Positions 45,023 to 56,675 of a DNA stretch of 64,000 nucleotides are shown here, one piece after another. Under the pieces are notes generated by a model. The model was not told the DNA's origin. It saw nothing but the letters and a program-made list of their open reading frames with translations, and searched no databases. The position numbers were made by a program, and so were the translations under genes. Within the stretch, counting starts at the first letter, position 1. Each line of letters opens with the position of its first letter. The DNA is taken from NCBI GenBank assembly GCA_021773035.1, contig JAJFKU010000002.1, positions 1 through 64,000 of the forward strand, given 5' to 3'. The DNA comes from Woeseiaceae bacterium (GTDB lineage Bacteria > Pseudomonadota > Gammaproteobacteria > Steroidobacterales > Woeseiaceae).

Positions 45023-45039
45023 CGCACCATGTTGGTGCA
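45023..45039. promoter_or_regulatory. NtrC-binding site 1 upstream of glnA
   Basis: CGCACCATGTTGGTGCA matches the NtrC consensus TGCACYA-N3-TGGTGCA at all but the first base. Its centre (45031) lies about 97 bp upstream of the predicted glnA transcription start. Confidence 0.85.
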
Positions 45040-45053
45040 AACTGTTTTCATAC

Positions 45054-45070
45054 TGCCCCATATTAGTGCA
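45054..45070. promoter_or_regulatory. NtrC-binding site 2 upstream of glnA
   Basis: TGCCCCATATTAGTGCA differs from the NtrC consensus at one position in each half. Its centre is 31 bp (three helical turns) from site 1, close to the 32-bp spacing of the E. coli glnAp2 enhancer, which would let two dimers cooperate on one DNA face. Confidence 0.75.
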
Positions 45071-45153
45071 GCGAGCCGCTCAACGCCAGTTTCGGGCCGC
45101 AATTCATGACTGAAGCCGTTATACTTCGCGCCTTTGACGCACCGCGACACACT

Positions 45154-46086
45154 ATGCCCAGCCATTCTTCTTCCGCGCCGCAGAGCTTTCAGGGCCTGAT
45201 TCTTCGACTACAGGAGTATTGGAGCTCGCGTGGCTGCGTCATCGTGCAGCCCTATGACATGCCGATGGGTGCCGGAACCTTTCACCCGGCCACATTTTTG
45301 CGTGCGGTAGGCCCGGAACCCTGGAGCGCTGCGTACGTTCAGCCAAGCCGCCGCCCGACGGACGGGCGCTACGGCGACAACCCGTTTCGCCTGCAGCACT
45401 ACTACCAGTATCAGGTCGTTCTGAAGCCGTCGCCGGACGACATACAGGCGATGTACCTCGAATCGCTGGGCGCCATCGGAATCGATCCAACCGTGCACGA
45501 CATCCGCTTTGTCGAGGATAACTGGGAGTCGCCGACGCTCGGTGCCTGGGGGCTGGGCTGGGAAGTGTGGTTAAACGGCATGGAAGTCACGCAATTCACC
45601 TACTTTCAGCAGGTGGGTGGCCTGGAGTGCCGACCGGTGAGTGGTGAAATAACCTACGGCCTGGAACGTCTCGCAATGTATCTGCAGAATGTAGAGAGCA
45701 TTTTCGACCTCGTCTGGACCGACGGCCCCCTGGGCCGTATCACCTACGGCGATGTTTACCACCAGAACGAAGTTGAGCAATCGAGGTACAACTTTGAAGT
45801 GGCCGATGTCGACGCACTGTTCGCGACGTTCGATCATGCGGAACATGAGGCAGAGCGCCTCATAGGACTGAGTCTTGCTTTGCCCGCCTATGAGCAGATG
45901 CTTACGGCGTCGCACACCTTCAACCTGCTCGACGCGCGGCAGGCAATTTCCGTTACTGAGCGGCAGCGATTTATTCTCCGCGTACGGTCGATGTCGCGCG
46001 CGATTTGTGAGGCTTACTACGCCAGTCGGGAGGCGCTGGGCTTTCCGATGCTTCAGTCCGTTAAGAAACGCGGTGCCGGAAAATGA
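45154..46086 (+). CDS. glyQ: Glycyl-tRNA synthetase alpha subunit
   Basis: 310 residues from the ATG at 45154; an in-frame ATG 48 bp upstream would add a non-conserved extension. Catalytic alpha subunit of the tetrameric bacterial GlyRS. Conserved segments include [43 protein letters not shown] and [18 protein letters not shown], all close to E. coli GlyQ (303 residues). The stop overlaps the glyS start by four bases. Confidence 0.97.
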   Translation: MPSHSSSAPQSFQGLILRLQEYWSSRGCVIVQPYDMPMGAGTFHPATFLRAVGPEPWSAAYVQPSRRPTDGRYGDNPFRLQHYYQYQVVLKPSPDDIQAMYLESLGAIGIDPTVHDIRFVEDNWESPTLGAWGLGWEVWLNGMEVTQFTYFQQVGGLECRPVSGEITYGLERLAMYLQNVESIFDLVWTDGPLGRITYGDVYHQNEVEQSRYNFEVADVDALFATFDHAEHEAERLIGLSLALPAYEQMLTASHTFNLLDARQAISVTERQRFILRVRSMSRAICEAYYASREALGFPMLQSVKKRGAGK

Positions 46087-48176
46087 GCGCCGCCGACGAC
46101 TTTCTTGTCGAGATCGGTACCGAGGAGCTGCCGCCGAAAGCACTTCGATCCCTGATGCAGGCGTTTGGCGAACTGCTCACTCGCGGTATAGACGATGCCC
46201 GGCTTCAACATGCTGAAGTCGCGGTGTTCGCAAGCCCGCGGCGCCTCGCGGTCCTGATAAGCAAGCTTGCTCAGCAGCAGGAAGACCGCAGACTGCTGCA
46301 AAAGGGCCCGCCGCTTAAGGTCGCATTCGACGAAGACGGCAATGCAACGCCGGCCGCGATCGCGTTTGCGAAAAAGTGTGGTGTCGAGGTTTCCGAACTG
46401 GCCAGACAGGAAACAGACAAGGGCGAGTGGCTCAGCTACGAAGCAACCGAGACGGGCAGGGCAGCGGCTGACCTGTTACCCGCGCTGGTCGAAACGGCAC
46501 TGGGCGCACTTCCCATACCACGCCGCATGCGCTGGGGTGCCGGCGACGCTGAATTCGTTCGGCCTGTCCACTGGGTTATTTTACTGCATGGCGAGAAGCC
46601 GCTCGACGCGACGATTATGGGCATCGCCGCAGGTAATACTTCGCGCGGCCATCGATTTCACGCGCCGCAGGCTGTAGCTATCGAGTCACCGGCGAGCTAT
46701 CTCGAAACGCTGGAGAAGGATGCTTATGTGATAGCCGACTTCGAGCGACGCCGGGAGATGGTAATAAGCGGCGTTGCCGCGATGGCCGCGACCGCTGGCG
46801 GCGTGCCTGTTGGCGAGGCCGGCTTGTACGACGAAGTCGCTGCCCTGGTCGAGTGGCCGGTTCCCGTACTCGGCAGCTTTGACCCGGAGTTTCTCAAGCT
46901 GCCGCGCGAGGTGGTTGTATCGACGCTTACCGGGCACCAGCGCTATTTTCCGCTGGCCGACAAGGACGGCGGATTATTGGCAAAGTTTATTACCGTTGCC
47001 AACCTTGAGAGCAAGGACCCCGACAAAGTCCGCGAAGGTAATGAGCGGGTCATTCGGCCACGACTGGCCGATGCGGCCTTCTTTTGGTCCGGCGACCGGC
47101 AACGGACGCTCGAGAGTCGCCAACAGAACCTCCGCGAAGTCGTCTACCAGCGCGGCCTTGGCAGTCTGTTTGAAAAGGCCGAACGGGTTGCGGCGATTGC
47201 GTCATCGTTATCGAAGGCGCTGGCGCGCGACAGCAAAGCCGTTGAGCGGGCCGCTTTACTGGCGAAATGCGACCTCGTTACGGGCATGGTCGGCGAATTC
47301 CCCGAGTTGCAGGGCGTCATGGGGCGCTACTACGCCGGCGCTGACGGCGAATCGGATGCGGTGGCCGTAGCAATTGGCGAACAATACCAACCCCGCTTTG
47401 CCGGCGACGACCTGCCATCGTCGGGCGATGGGCAGGTGCTTGCGATCGCCGACAAACTGGATACGCTGGCCGGTGTTTTCTCGCTGGGCAAAAAACCCAG
47501 CGGCAATCGTGATCCTTTCGGTCTGCGCCGTGCCGCCCTCGGGGTTGTCCGGATATTTATCGAGTGTCGACTGGACGCGGATTTGTTGCAGCTTCTCTCG
47601 GTCGCTGTCGATACCCAGCCGAAGACTGAACTCAAGCGCGATGAACTTGCTGCGGACCTGTATGGCTTTATTACCGAGCGGCTGCGGCGCTACTTCCTCG
47701 ATCGCGACTCCGGGTTGCAGACCGAGACCTTCGATTCGGTGATGGCGAGACGGCCGGTATCGCTGCTGGATTTCGACCGGCGCATTGCTGCCGTGCAGAC
47801 CTTTTCGCACCTGGAGCAAGCGGAGAGTCTTGCGGCAGCGAATAAGCGCATCGCCAATATCCTGCGAAAGGCGGGCGATCCGGACGACCTGAGTGTCCAC
47901 AAGCGCTTATTGCAGGACGATGCCGAACTGGCTCTTTACAGCGCCCTGGAGAGCTCGCGCGAAAAACTTCAGCCGTTGCTGAAAGTTCAGCGCTATGCAG
48001 AGGCGCTGAATGAGCTCGCCGACCTTCGCGATGCCGTCGACCGCTTCTTTGACGACGTCATGGTAATGGTTGACGACGAGGCCATTCGCAACAACCGGCT
48101 GGCATTGCTCGGTGAGCTTCGCGCATTGTTCCTGAACATCGCCGATATCTCGCGATTATCGCTTGGTCAGACATGA
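46083..48176 (+). CDS. glyS: Glycyl-tRNA synthetase beta subunit
   Basis: 697 residues, close to E. coli GlyS (689). Contains the N-terminal [15 protein letters not shown], the [15 protein letters not shown] motif, an HD-like region ([22 protein letters not shown] in two parts) and a C-terminal anticodon-binding helix domain. It recognises tRNA-Gly and completes the alpha2beta2 enzyme. It is the middle gene of glyQ-glyS-gmhB-plsC, with four-base overlaps at both ends. Confidence 0.96.
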   Translation: MSAADDFLVEIGTEELPPKALRSLMQAFGELLTRGIDDARLQHAEVAVFASPRRLAVLISKLAQQQEDRRLLQKGPPLKVAFDEDGNATPAAIAFAKKCGVEVSELARQETDKGEWLSYEATETGRAAADLLPALVETALGALPIPRRMRWGAGDAEFVRPVHWVILLHGEKPLDATIMGIAAGNTSRGHRFHAPQAVAIESPASYLETLEKDAYVIADFERRREMVISGVAAMAATAGGVPVGEAGLYDEVAALVEWPVPVLGSFDPEFLKLPREVVVSTLTGHQRYFPLADKDGGLLAKFITVANLESKDPDKVREGNERVIRPRLADAAFFWSGDRQRTLESRQQNLREVVYQRGLGSLFEKAERVAAIASSLSKALARDSKAVERAALLAKCDLVTGMVGEFPELQGVMGRYYAGADGESDAVAVAIGEQYQPRFAGDDLPSSGDGQVLAIADKLDTLAGVFSLGKKPSGNRDPFGLRRAALGVVRIFIECRLDADLLQLLSVAVDTQPKTELKRDELAADLYGFITERLRRYFLDRDSGLQTETFDSVMARRPVSLLDFDRRIAAVQTFSHLEQAESLAAANKRIANILRKAGDPDDLSVHKRLLQDDAELALYSALESSREKLQPLLKVQRYAEALNELADLRDAVDRFFDDVMVMVDDEAIRNNRLALLGELRALFLNIADISRLSLGQT

Positions 48177-48712
48177 GGCTCATTGTTCTCGATCGTGACG
48201 GGGTCATCAATCGCGATTCGGCTTCGTTCGTTAAGTCTGCCGACGAGTGGCTACCGCTGCCTGGCAGTATCGAGGCTATCGCCGCACTTAGCGAGGCTGG
48301 GTTTTCGCTGGGTGTCGCCAGCAATCAGTCAGGGCTTGCGCGCGGCCTGTTCGACCGGGCGGCGCTTGCAGCAATGCATCAAAAAATGCACGACCTGGTA
48401 CGCGCCGCAGGTGGGTGCATCGAGCGCGTCGTCGTTTGCAATCACGGACCGGAGGACCACTGTAGCTGTCGGAAACCCGAGCCTGGTTTGTTATACCAGC
48501 TCGCAGACTACTTCGACACGGAGCTCAAGGGTGTTGCCGTTATCGGCGACTCACTGCGTGATCTCCAGGCGGCTGCGGCCACTGGAGCACGGCCCATACT
48601 GGTACGCACAGGCAACGGACGGCAAACCGAGGTCGATCTGCCGCCGGAACTTCGCTCGGTAGATATCTTCGACGATCTGGCAGCTGCGGCAGCATCGCTG
48701 ATAGCGGAGTAG
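48173..48712 (+). CDS. gmhB: D-glycero-beta-D-manno-heptose-1,7-bisphosphate 7-phosphatase
   Basis: 179 residues. HAD-superfamily phosphatase with nucleophile motif VLDRDGVINRDS (residues ~5-16), SNQSGLARG motif II, KPEPGLLY lysine motif and VIGDSLRDLQAA. The zinc-binding CNHGPEDHCSCRKP loop is diagnostic of GmhB. It makes heptose-1-phosphate for lipopolysaccharide inner-core synthesis, showing a heptose-containing LPS. Overlaps glyS by four bases; plsC follows after 4 bp. Confidence 0.94.
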   Translation: MRLIVLDRDGVINRDSASFVKSADEWLPLPGSIEAIAALSEAGFSLGVASNQSGLARGLFDRAALAAMHQKMHDLVRAAGGCIERVVVCNHGPEDHCSCRKPEPGLLYQLADYFDTELKGVAVIGDSLRDLQAAAATGARPILVRTGNGRQTEVDLPPELRSVDIFDDLAAAAASLIAE

Positions 48713-48716
48713 GTTC

Positions 48717-49442
48717 TTGTTACGTACGCTACGATCAGCCGCTTTTCTTGTTTTTGCTTTTGGCAGCGGTGTTTTGTTCGCGGCAGCGAGCTTCCTGTTT
48801 TTTTGGGCGCCGCGCAACTTCCTGTGGGGATTTGTCAGGAGTTACTGTCGGCTGACACTATGGGCAGGTGATTTTTTTTGCGGCCTGCGGATGGTCGTCG
48901 AGGGCCAGGAAAATCTGCCCGACAGCGCCAGTGTCATCATGATAAAACACACGTCCGCAATAGAAACCTATGGCCATGTGCCGTTCTTTCCGGAAACAAC
49001 GTGGGTATTAAAGCGCGATATTTTATGGATTCCGGTTTTCGGCTGGGCGCTGAAGCTCATTTTCCGCCCGATAGCCATTAATCGCAGCGCAGGCCGCCAG
49101 GCCGTTAAGCAGGTTATTCAACAGGGCAAGGAGCGGCTCGCGGCCGGAATCTGGGTGACGGTTTTTCCGGAAGGTACGAGGGTGCCACCCGGCCAGACAC
49201 GGAAGTACGGCATCAGCGGTGCCGCACTCGCGAAAGAGGCCGGCGTTCAGATCGTACCGGTCGCCCACAACGCCGGTGATTACTGGCGTCGGCGAGAGCT
49301 CACAAAACGGCCCGGGACGATCCGCTTTTGTATCGGGCCACCGATCGACACCGCCGGACAGACGCCCAAAGAAACCAATCTGCGGGTACAGCGCTGGATC
49401 GAAGACAAGATGCGCGAGATAAGCAGCGCCTATAAACAATAA
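48717..49442 (+). CDS. plsC: 1-acyl-sn-glycerol-3-phosphate acyltransferase
   Basis: 241 residues from a TTG start with GGAG seven bases upstream. N-terminal hydrophobic anchor, then the acyltransferase domain: IMIKHTSAIETYG carries an H-x4-E form of the H-x4-D catalytic box, a known variant in this branch, and VFPEGTRVPPG is the phosphate-binding motif III. It makes phosphatidic acid at the inner membrane. Co-transcribed with glyQS-gmhB, and followed by a strong palindrome. Confidence 0.9.
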   Translation: MLRTLRSAAFLVFAFGSGVLFAAASFLFFWAPRNFLWGFVRSYCRLTLWAGDFFCGLRMVVEGQENLPDSASVIMIKHTSAIETYGHVPFFPETTWVLKRDILWIPVFGWALKLIFRPIAINRSAGRQAVKQVIQQGKERLAAGIWVTVFPEGTRVPPGQTRKYGISGAALAKEAGVQIVPVAHNAGDYWRRRELTKRPGTIRFCIGPPIDTAGQTPKETNLRVQRWIEDKMREISSAYKQ

Positions 49443-49474
49443 AGGGGTCAGAGCCTTTTCGGGCTCTGACCCCT
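49443..49474. repeat. REP-like palindrome (GGGGTCAGAGCC arms), probable bidirectional terminator
   Basis: AGGGGTCAGAGCC, loop TTTTCG, GGCTCTGACCCCT: a perfect 13-bp stem one base after the plsC stop. GGGGTCAGAGYC-type palindromes recur across many proteobacterial genomes and are often associated with REP-associated tyrosine transposases; no such transposase is in this window. Without a T run it may still act as a terminator or mRNA stabiliser between plsC and the convergent M13 peptidase gene. Confidence 0.65.
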
Positions 49475-49491
49475 GATATGACGTTGTTCGT

Positions 49492-51537
49492 TTACCAGAT
49501 TTTGACCCGCTCCGGCGGCGCCAGGTACAACGCGTCATCTTCGCTGACCTCGAATGCCTCGTAGAACTCTGGTACGTTTCGAACCGCACCGTTCGCACGA
49601 TACATCGCCGGTGAATGCGAGTCCGTGCCAATCAACAAGCGCAAGGATTCATCGCGATATTTGTTACGCCAAACCTGCCCGAAACCGAGAAACACGCGCT
49701 GGATGCCGGTAAATCCGTCGATTACAGGCGCTTCTTCGCCATTGAGGGACATCTGGTAGGCGAGCAGGCCGATACTGATTCCGCCGAGATCGCCGATGTT
49801 CTCTCCGAGCGTAAATTCACCGTTTACACTCAGGTCGTCAAAGGGTCGGTAGGCGTTGTATTGTTCTATCAGGCTCCCGGTACGCACCTCGAATTCTTCG
49901 CGGTCGGTGTCGCTCCACCAGTTTCGCATGACCCCGTCGCCATCGAAGGCGCTGCCGGTGTCGTCGAAACCATGGCCTATTTCGTGGCCGATGACCGCGC
50001 CGATACCACCGTAGTTCACGGCATCCTCTGCTTCCATGTCGAAAAATGGCGGCTGGAGAATGGCCGCCGGAAACACGATTTCGTTCAGCGGTGGCATGTA
50101 GTAGGCGTTAACGGTTTGCGGTGTCATGGCCCATTCGTTTCTATCCACCGGCCCGCCCTGGCGATCGAGGTAACGCTGATACTCGGCACGCGATGCTCGC
50201 TCCACGTTGCCATAGTAGTCGTCAGCTTCGATGTGCAGCGCCGAATAGTCACGCCACTCGTCCGGATAGCCGATCTTCGGTGTGAACTTGGATAGCTTGT
50301 CGAGCGCCTGCGCCTTCGTTTCGTCAGACATCCAGTCCAGTTCCCTGATGCTTTTTTCATAAGCATTGACCAGATTGCCAACCAGTTCGAGCATGCGCTC
50401 TTTCGCTTCGGGTGAAAAATGCCGCTTGACGTAAACCTTGCCGACGACTTCGCCGAGCATCCCGTTGACGGAACTGACACCACGACGCCACATAGGCTGT
50501 TGTTCTTCAGTACCCGACAAGGCCTTGCCGTAAAAAGCGAAGTTCTGCTTGTCGAGATCGGCGCTCAGGCGCGAAGCGGTGTTGTTTAGCGCAACCCAAT
50601 GCAGATAGGTTTTCCAGGTATCAAGATCGGTGTCGGTAATAATGCCGTCCAGGGCCGTCAGGTAGTCGGTCGTGAACAAAACGATCGATCCCACATCCTG
50701 CAAACCTGCCTCCGCCAGGAAACCATCCCAGTTGAACGCAGGCATTATTCCCGGCAGGTCTTCCAAGGCGACCTTATTGTAGTTCACAGGCCAGTTGCGC
50801 GAGTCTTCCTTGCTCATGTTCTGCTCGGCAAGCCGCGTTTCCAGCGCCATGATTGTTGTCGCGGCAGACGCTCCGTCCGCAAGACCGGCGAGATCGAACA
50901 TCGTCTCGATGTGCGCAACGTATTTGGCGCGCAGCCCGGCTGAGGTCTCGTCGTCTTTCAGGTAATACTCACGATCCGGCAATCCCAGCCCGCTTTGTGC
51001 CGCGTAAATCATGTAGTACTTCGGATCTTTGAAGTCAGCAACCTGGCCCAGGGCAAACGGCGCATCGAGATTGCGCTTACCGGTTTCGGCAAAATAGACG
51101 GCCAGATCATCGTAATCGGTAATGTTATCGATACGATCGAGCTCCGGCTGCAGCGGTGTTATACCTTTCGCATCGCGGGTTTCAATATCCATGTACGAGC
51201 GATACAGATCGCCAACCTTCTGCTCGTCGGTTCCCGTTGCGAAATCTCCGGTCGCCGATTCTTCGATAATGAGTTTGACGTTTTCCTGCGCCTCATCGTT
51301 GAGTGAGGCGAATACGCTGTAGCTGGACTTGTCGGCCGGAATCTCGGTTTCCGCGACCCACCTACCGTTCACGTAAGAGAAAAAGTCCTCTCCCGGTCGG
51401 ACATTCGTGTCCATATTCACGATCTCGATGCCGGAGCGCAGCGCTTTCGGTGCTTCTGCGACGGCTTCTTCTTCGGTTTGTTGGCCACATGCCGCGAGCA
51501 ACAGCAGCGCGACAGCGCCGATTACTGGTTTGTTCAC
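49492..51537 (-). CDS. M13-family (neprilysin/PepO-like) metallopeptidase lipoprotein
   Basis: 681 residues. A lipoprotein signal ends in LLLLAAC. An M13_N domain (about 45-430) is followed by the catalytic M13 domain with the zinc site VIGHEIGHGFDD (near 525-536) and the downstream GENIGDLGG carrying the third ligand. It should cut oligopeptides outside the cytoplasm. Another member, with the M2 and DUF885 proteins, of a peptide-degradation set in this window. Single gene; promoter in the 186-bp gap before gyrB. Confidence 0.94.
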   Translation of the reverse strand: MNKPVIGAVALLLLAACGQQTEEEAVAEAPKALRSGIEIVNMDTNVRPGEDFFSYVNGRWVAETEIPADKSSYSVFASLNDEAQENVKLIIEESATGDFATGTDEQKVGDLYRSYMDIETRDAKGITPLQPELDRIDNITDYDDLAVYFAETGKRNLDAPFALGQVADFKDPKYYMIYAAQSGLGLPDREYYLKDDETSAGLRAKYVAHIETMFDLAGLADGASAATTIMALETRLAEQNMSKEDSRNWPVNYNKVALEDLPGIMPAFNWDGFLAEAGLQDVGSIVLFTTDYLTALDGIITDTDLDTWKTYLHWVALNNTASRLSADLDKQNFAFYGKALSGTEEQQPMWRRGVSSVNGMLGEVVGKVYVKRHFSPEAKERMLELVGNLVNAYEKSIRELDWMSDETKAQALDKLSKFTPKIGYPDEWRDYSALHIEADDYYGNVERASRAEYQRYLDRQGGPVDRNEWAMTPQTVNAYYMPPLNEIVFPAAILQPPFFDMEAEDAVNYGGIGAVIGHEIGHGFDDTGSAFDGDGVMRNWWSDTDREEFEVRTGSLIEQYNAYRPFDDLSVNGEFTLGENIGDLGGISIGLLAYQMSLNGEEAPVIDGFTGIQRVFLGFGQVWRNKYRDESLRLLIGTDSHSPAMYRANGAVRNVPEFYEAFEVSEDDALYLAPPERVKIW

Positions 51538-51723
51538 AATTACTCCCCTTATAGAGTCCTGTTAGCTCTGGCTTTTGCCACAGCCCAAAGGTATTCGATG
51601 CCTTAGGCTCTTTTTTGGTTGCATCGGTAATCGATCTGTCTTGGCGCAGTGAGGTGAAGGTGGACAAAAAGTCACTAAAATCGCCAATATTGCGCTTATT
51701 TGCTGCGGACAGGCCTCGAAAGT

Positions 51724-54195
<2,472 letters not shown>

Positions 54196-54264
54196 TCAAA
54201 ACACGGCCTTTGCCGCCGCTTCAAATCTTTCTTTTTTAAGGTGTTTTGGGCTTTCCGCGCGGGG

Positions 54265-55353
54265 TTAATTTCCCGAAGTGGAAACTTTCTGTGCACTTAC
54301 GGTAACAGCACCTTGTTCCACGTGGAACACCTTCGGCGTCTCTGGGAATACCAACGTCTCTGAGTCCAGGCTAGTGGCAACAACCTGGCAGCCCAGTGCA
54401 GCAACGGCGCTCATCAGGCGATCGATCGAGTCGCCATCGAGCTCTGCCGCTGGATCATCGAGCAATAATAGCAAAGGCCGTTCCAGCGCAGACTGGGCTG
54501 TCTCTGTTGCCGCAAGAATCATCGAGCTGGCCAGTAACTTCTGTTGTCCCCGGGAGACGAGTTTTCTGGCCTGCCGCTCGTCAGTACTTACCTTGAGGTC
54601 CGCGCGATGTGGACCAGACTGTGTCGAGCCCAGCTGTTGATCTTTTTCAAGGCCCTCGTCCAAGGCGAGCTCAAGGTCCTTATCACGGGACCAGCCACGC
54701 TGATATTCAAATCCGAGTTCAGATTCCAGGAGCTGTCGACCATACTCCTGAAGACTGTCTATGGTCAGCTCAAGGACCCGACGTCGACAGTCGTCCAGCT
54801 CTTTTGCCAGGATCAGAAACTCTGCATTCCAGCTGCGGATGGCCGCTTCGGTGGATTTTGCCCGTAACGCAGCATTTCTTTGTTTAAGCGCTCGTCGGAA
54901 GCGCCGCCAGGTTTGCAGGTGATCGTGTTCCACGTGGAACGCTATCCAGTCAAGAAAACGCCGCCTGAGTTCCGGGCCGCCCGCTATCAAATTGTGCACC
55001 TCGGGATCGATCACCTGCAAAGGCAACGATTGAGCCAGCGCCGCAGCGCCCGGCGCGTTTTCCCCACCAATTCTGACCTCCAGCCCCGCCCTGCTGTTGC
55101 GAACACCCACACTGTTACGGCCATGCGATTGTTCCAGCTCTCCAAAAAGTACGAACTCACTTTCACCGTGTCTTGTAAGGTTGCTGGTGCTTGCGCCGCG
55201 AAACGACTTTCCGCGTCCCAGATACGCCAACGCCTCCAGAAGACTTGTCTTACCGGAGGCGTTGGCACCGTGGATCAGATTAAAGCGCGGCCCCAGCTTC
55301 AGCTCCGCCTTTTCCAGACAACGAAAGTTGGTGACCCGAAAAAGTCGAATCAT
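54265..55353 (-). CDS. recF: DNA replication and repair protein RecF
   Basis: 362 residues, the family norm. ABC-type ATPase with Walker A GANASGKTSLLEAL (about 30-43), signature region SRGQQKLLASSMILA and Walker B LLLLLDDPAAELD. It loads RecA at gaps together with RecOR. The gene contains two parS-like palindromes, each encoding F-H-V-E in the protein. It lies 16 bp after dnaN. Confidence 0.97.
   Translation of the reverse strand: MIRLFRVTNFRCLEKAELKLGPRFNLIHGANASGKTSLLEALAYLGRGKSFRGASTSNLTRHGESEFVLFGELEQSHGRNSVGVRNSRAGLEVRIGGENAPGAAALAQSLPLQVIDPEVHNLIAGGPELRRRFLDWIAFHVEHDHLQTWRRFRRALKQRNAALRAKSTEAAIRSWNAEFLILAKELDDCRRRVLELTIDSLQEYGRQLLESELGFEYQRGWSRDKDLELALDEGLEKDQQLGSTQSGPHRADLKVSTDERQARKLVSRGQQKLLASSMILAATETAQSALERPLLLLLDDPAAELDGDSIDRLMSAVAALGCQVVATSLDSETLVFPETPKVFHVEQGAVTVSAQKVSTSGN
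54314..54329. other. parS centromere site 1 (inside recF)
   Basis: TGTTCCACGTGGAACA is a perfect 16-bp palindrome and matches the bacterial ParB-binding parS consensus (TGTTNCACGTGAAACA; TGTTCCACGTGGAAC is the pseudomonad/xanthomonad form). Located 2.2 kb from the predicted oriC, as expected for chromosomal parS. Confidence 0.88.
54926..54941. other. parS centromere site 2 (inside recF)
   Basis: TGTTCCACGTGGAACG matches site 1 at 15 of 16 positions and lies 612 bp from it. The two copies sit in different parts of recF, both read F-H-V-E in the protein, and are not part of a longer duplication. Confidence 0.85.
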
Positions 55354-55369
55354 CGATGGCCGCTCTATT

Positions 55370-56467
55370 CTATAGGCGCATCGGCATCACTACGAAGGTG
55401 CAGTCATCATTTCCTGGCTGTCTAATCAAACAACTGGAATTGCTGTCCTGAACCGACAGCGTGACATCGTCGCCCTCTACAGCACCGAGTGCGTCGAGCA
55501 GATAATTAACATTAAACCCGATTTCTATATCTTCCCCGGCGTATTCCACACTCAGCTCTTCTTCAGCCTCTTCCTGTTCCGGGTTATGGGCCTGCAGAAC
55601 AACCCCACTGTCACGAATCACGAGGCGGATACCGCGATACTTCTCATTGGACAAAATAGCTGTGCGTTGCAGTGCATTTTTGAATTCGGTGCGATCGGCC
55701 TTAAGCTCGTTGGACGATTCCTTGGGTATAACCCGATCGTATTCCGGAAAACGGCCGTCTATCAACTTCGATGTAAACCGTATGCTCTCAAGCTGAATAC
55801 GGATATGGTTCGCACCGAGCTCGATGTCCAGCTCGCCCTCACCATCCATCAAACGCTGCAGCTCCAGTACGCCCTTGCGAGGCACGATCACCTGTTGCTG
55901 CTCGAGATCCTTTCCGTCGAGCTCGGCCTGTGACAACGCGAGTCGATGACCGTCTGTCGCAACAGCCCGCAAATAATTACCCCCGGTTTCAAGCAACATT
56001 CCATTGAGGTAATAGCGCACATCTTGCTGAGCCATCGAAAAGTGCGTTTTCTCTATCAGACGCCCCAGCGACGCCTGACTGACAGAAATGGTCTGCCCTG
56101 CCTTGATGTCTTCGACAACCGGGAACTCCGCCGCCGGCAGCGTCACCAGGTTAAAGCGGCTGCGACCGGCGCGCACGCTCAGTTTTTCGCCACTTAAAGC
56201 AATATTGACCTCAGAGCCTTCTGGCAACGCTTTACAAATATCCAGCAGCTTTCTTCCAGAGACGGTTATTTCACCATCCGACTCCGACTCGATTTCTGTC
56301 TGCGCCACTAACTCGACTTCCAGATCGGTTGCCGTAACCGCCAGCTGGCCATTCTTAGCAATCATCAGTACGTTCGACAAAATAGGCATCGTCTGCCGTC
56401 TCTCTACAACGCCAATTACGGCCTGCAGCGGCTTCAACAGCGCTTCCCGGGCTGCGGTAAACTTCAT
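55370..56467 (-). CDS. dnaN: DNA polymerase III beta subunit (sliding clamp)
   Basis: 365 residues from the ATG at 56467 (E. coli DnaN is 366); AGGTGG lies six bases upstream, so the GTG three codons earlier is not the start. Ring-shaped clamp with three similar domains: SMAQQDVRYYLNGMLLET, VPRKGVLELQRLMDGEG and the terminal FVVMPMRL, which forms the protein-binding cleft. Located between oriC/dnaA and recF. Confidence 0.97.
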   Translation of the reverse strand: MKFTAAREALLKPLQAVIGVVERRQTMPILSNVLMIAKNGQLAVTATDLEVELVAQTEIESESDGEITVSGRKLLDICKALPEGSEVNIALSGEKLSVRAGRSRFNLVTLPAAEFPVVEDIKAGQTISVSQASLGRLIEKTHFSMAQQDVRYYLNGMLLETGGNYLRAVATDGHRLALSQAELDGKDLEQQQVIVPRKGVLELQRLMDGEGELDIELGANHIRIQLESIRFTSKLIDGRFPEYDRVIPKESSNELKADRTEFKNALQRTAILSNEKYRGIRLVIRDSGVVLQAHNPEQEEAEEELSVEYAGEDIEIGFNVNYLLDALGAVEGDDVTLSVQDSNSSCLIRQPGNDDCTFVVMPMRL

Positions 56468-56533
56468 AGGTTCCACCTGTTAATAAAAATTGGAAATTTC
56501 ATAATTATTGTTATTATTAAGGGACAAAATACT

Positions 56534-56542
56534 TGTGCATAA
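56534..56542 (-). promoter_or_regulatory. DnaA box (TTATGCACA)
   Basis: TGTGCATAA on the plus strand reads TTATGCACA on the minus strand and fits the relaxed consensus TTWTNCACA. It lies within the AT-rich part of the predicted origin. Confidence 0.7.
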
Positions 56543-56631
56543 CTATTTTTTATATAATTAAATCAATAACTTAAAAACAAAAAACAGGGCTAACAAATCA
56601 GCAACGATCTGTCCACTGCCTGTGAGTGTTC

Positions 56632-56640
56632 TGTGGATAA
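56632..56640 (-). promoter_or_regulatory. Perfect DnaA box (TTATCCACA)
   Basis: TGTGGATAA on the plus strand, the exact 9-mer consensus in reverse. With the box at 56667 it forms a pair in inverted orientation 35 bp apart. Confidence 0.88.
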
Positions 56641-56666
56641 AAAAAACGGGGTAAATAATCCACGGC

Positions 56667-56675
56667 TTATCCACA
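56667..56675 (+). promoter_or_regulatory. Perfect DnaA box (TTATCCACA)
   Basis: Exact 9-mer consensus on the plus strand, directly adjoining the end of dnaA. Confidence 0.88.

Larger units (their letters stand above)
56468..56675. other. Predicted chromosomal replication origin oriC
   Basis: The dnaA-dnaN gap is strikingly AT-rich in an otherwise GC-rich region (56495-56590, for example TTTTTTATATAATTAAATC) and holds three DnaA-box matches (56534-56542, 56632-56640, 56667-56675). A fourth, weaker match is TAATCCACG at 56656-56664. An AT-rich unwinding stretch beside clustered boxes next to dnaA, plus the nearby parS sites, supports an origin here. The dnaA-rpmH gap shows no boxes. Confidence 0.8.
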
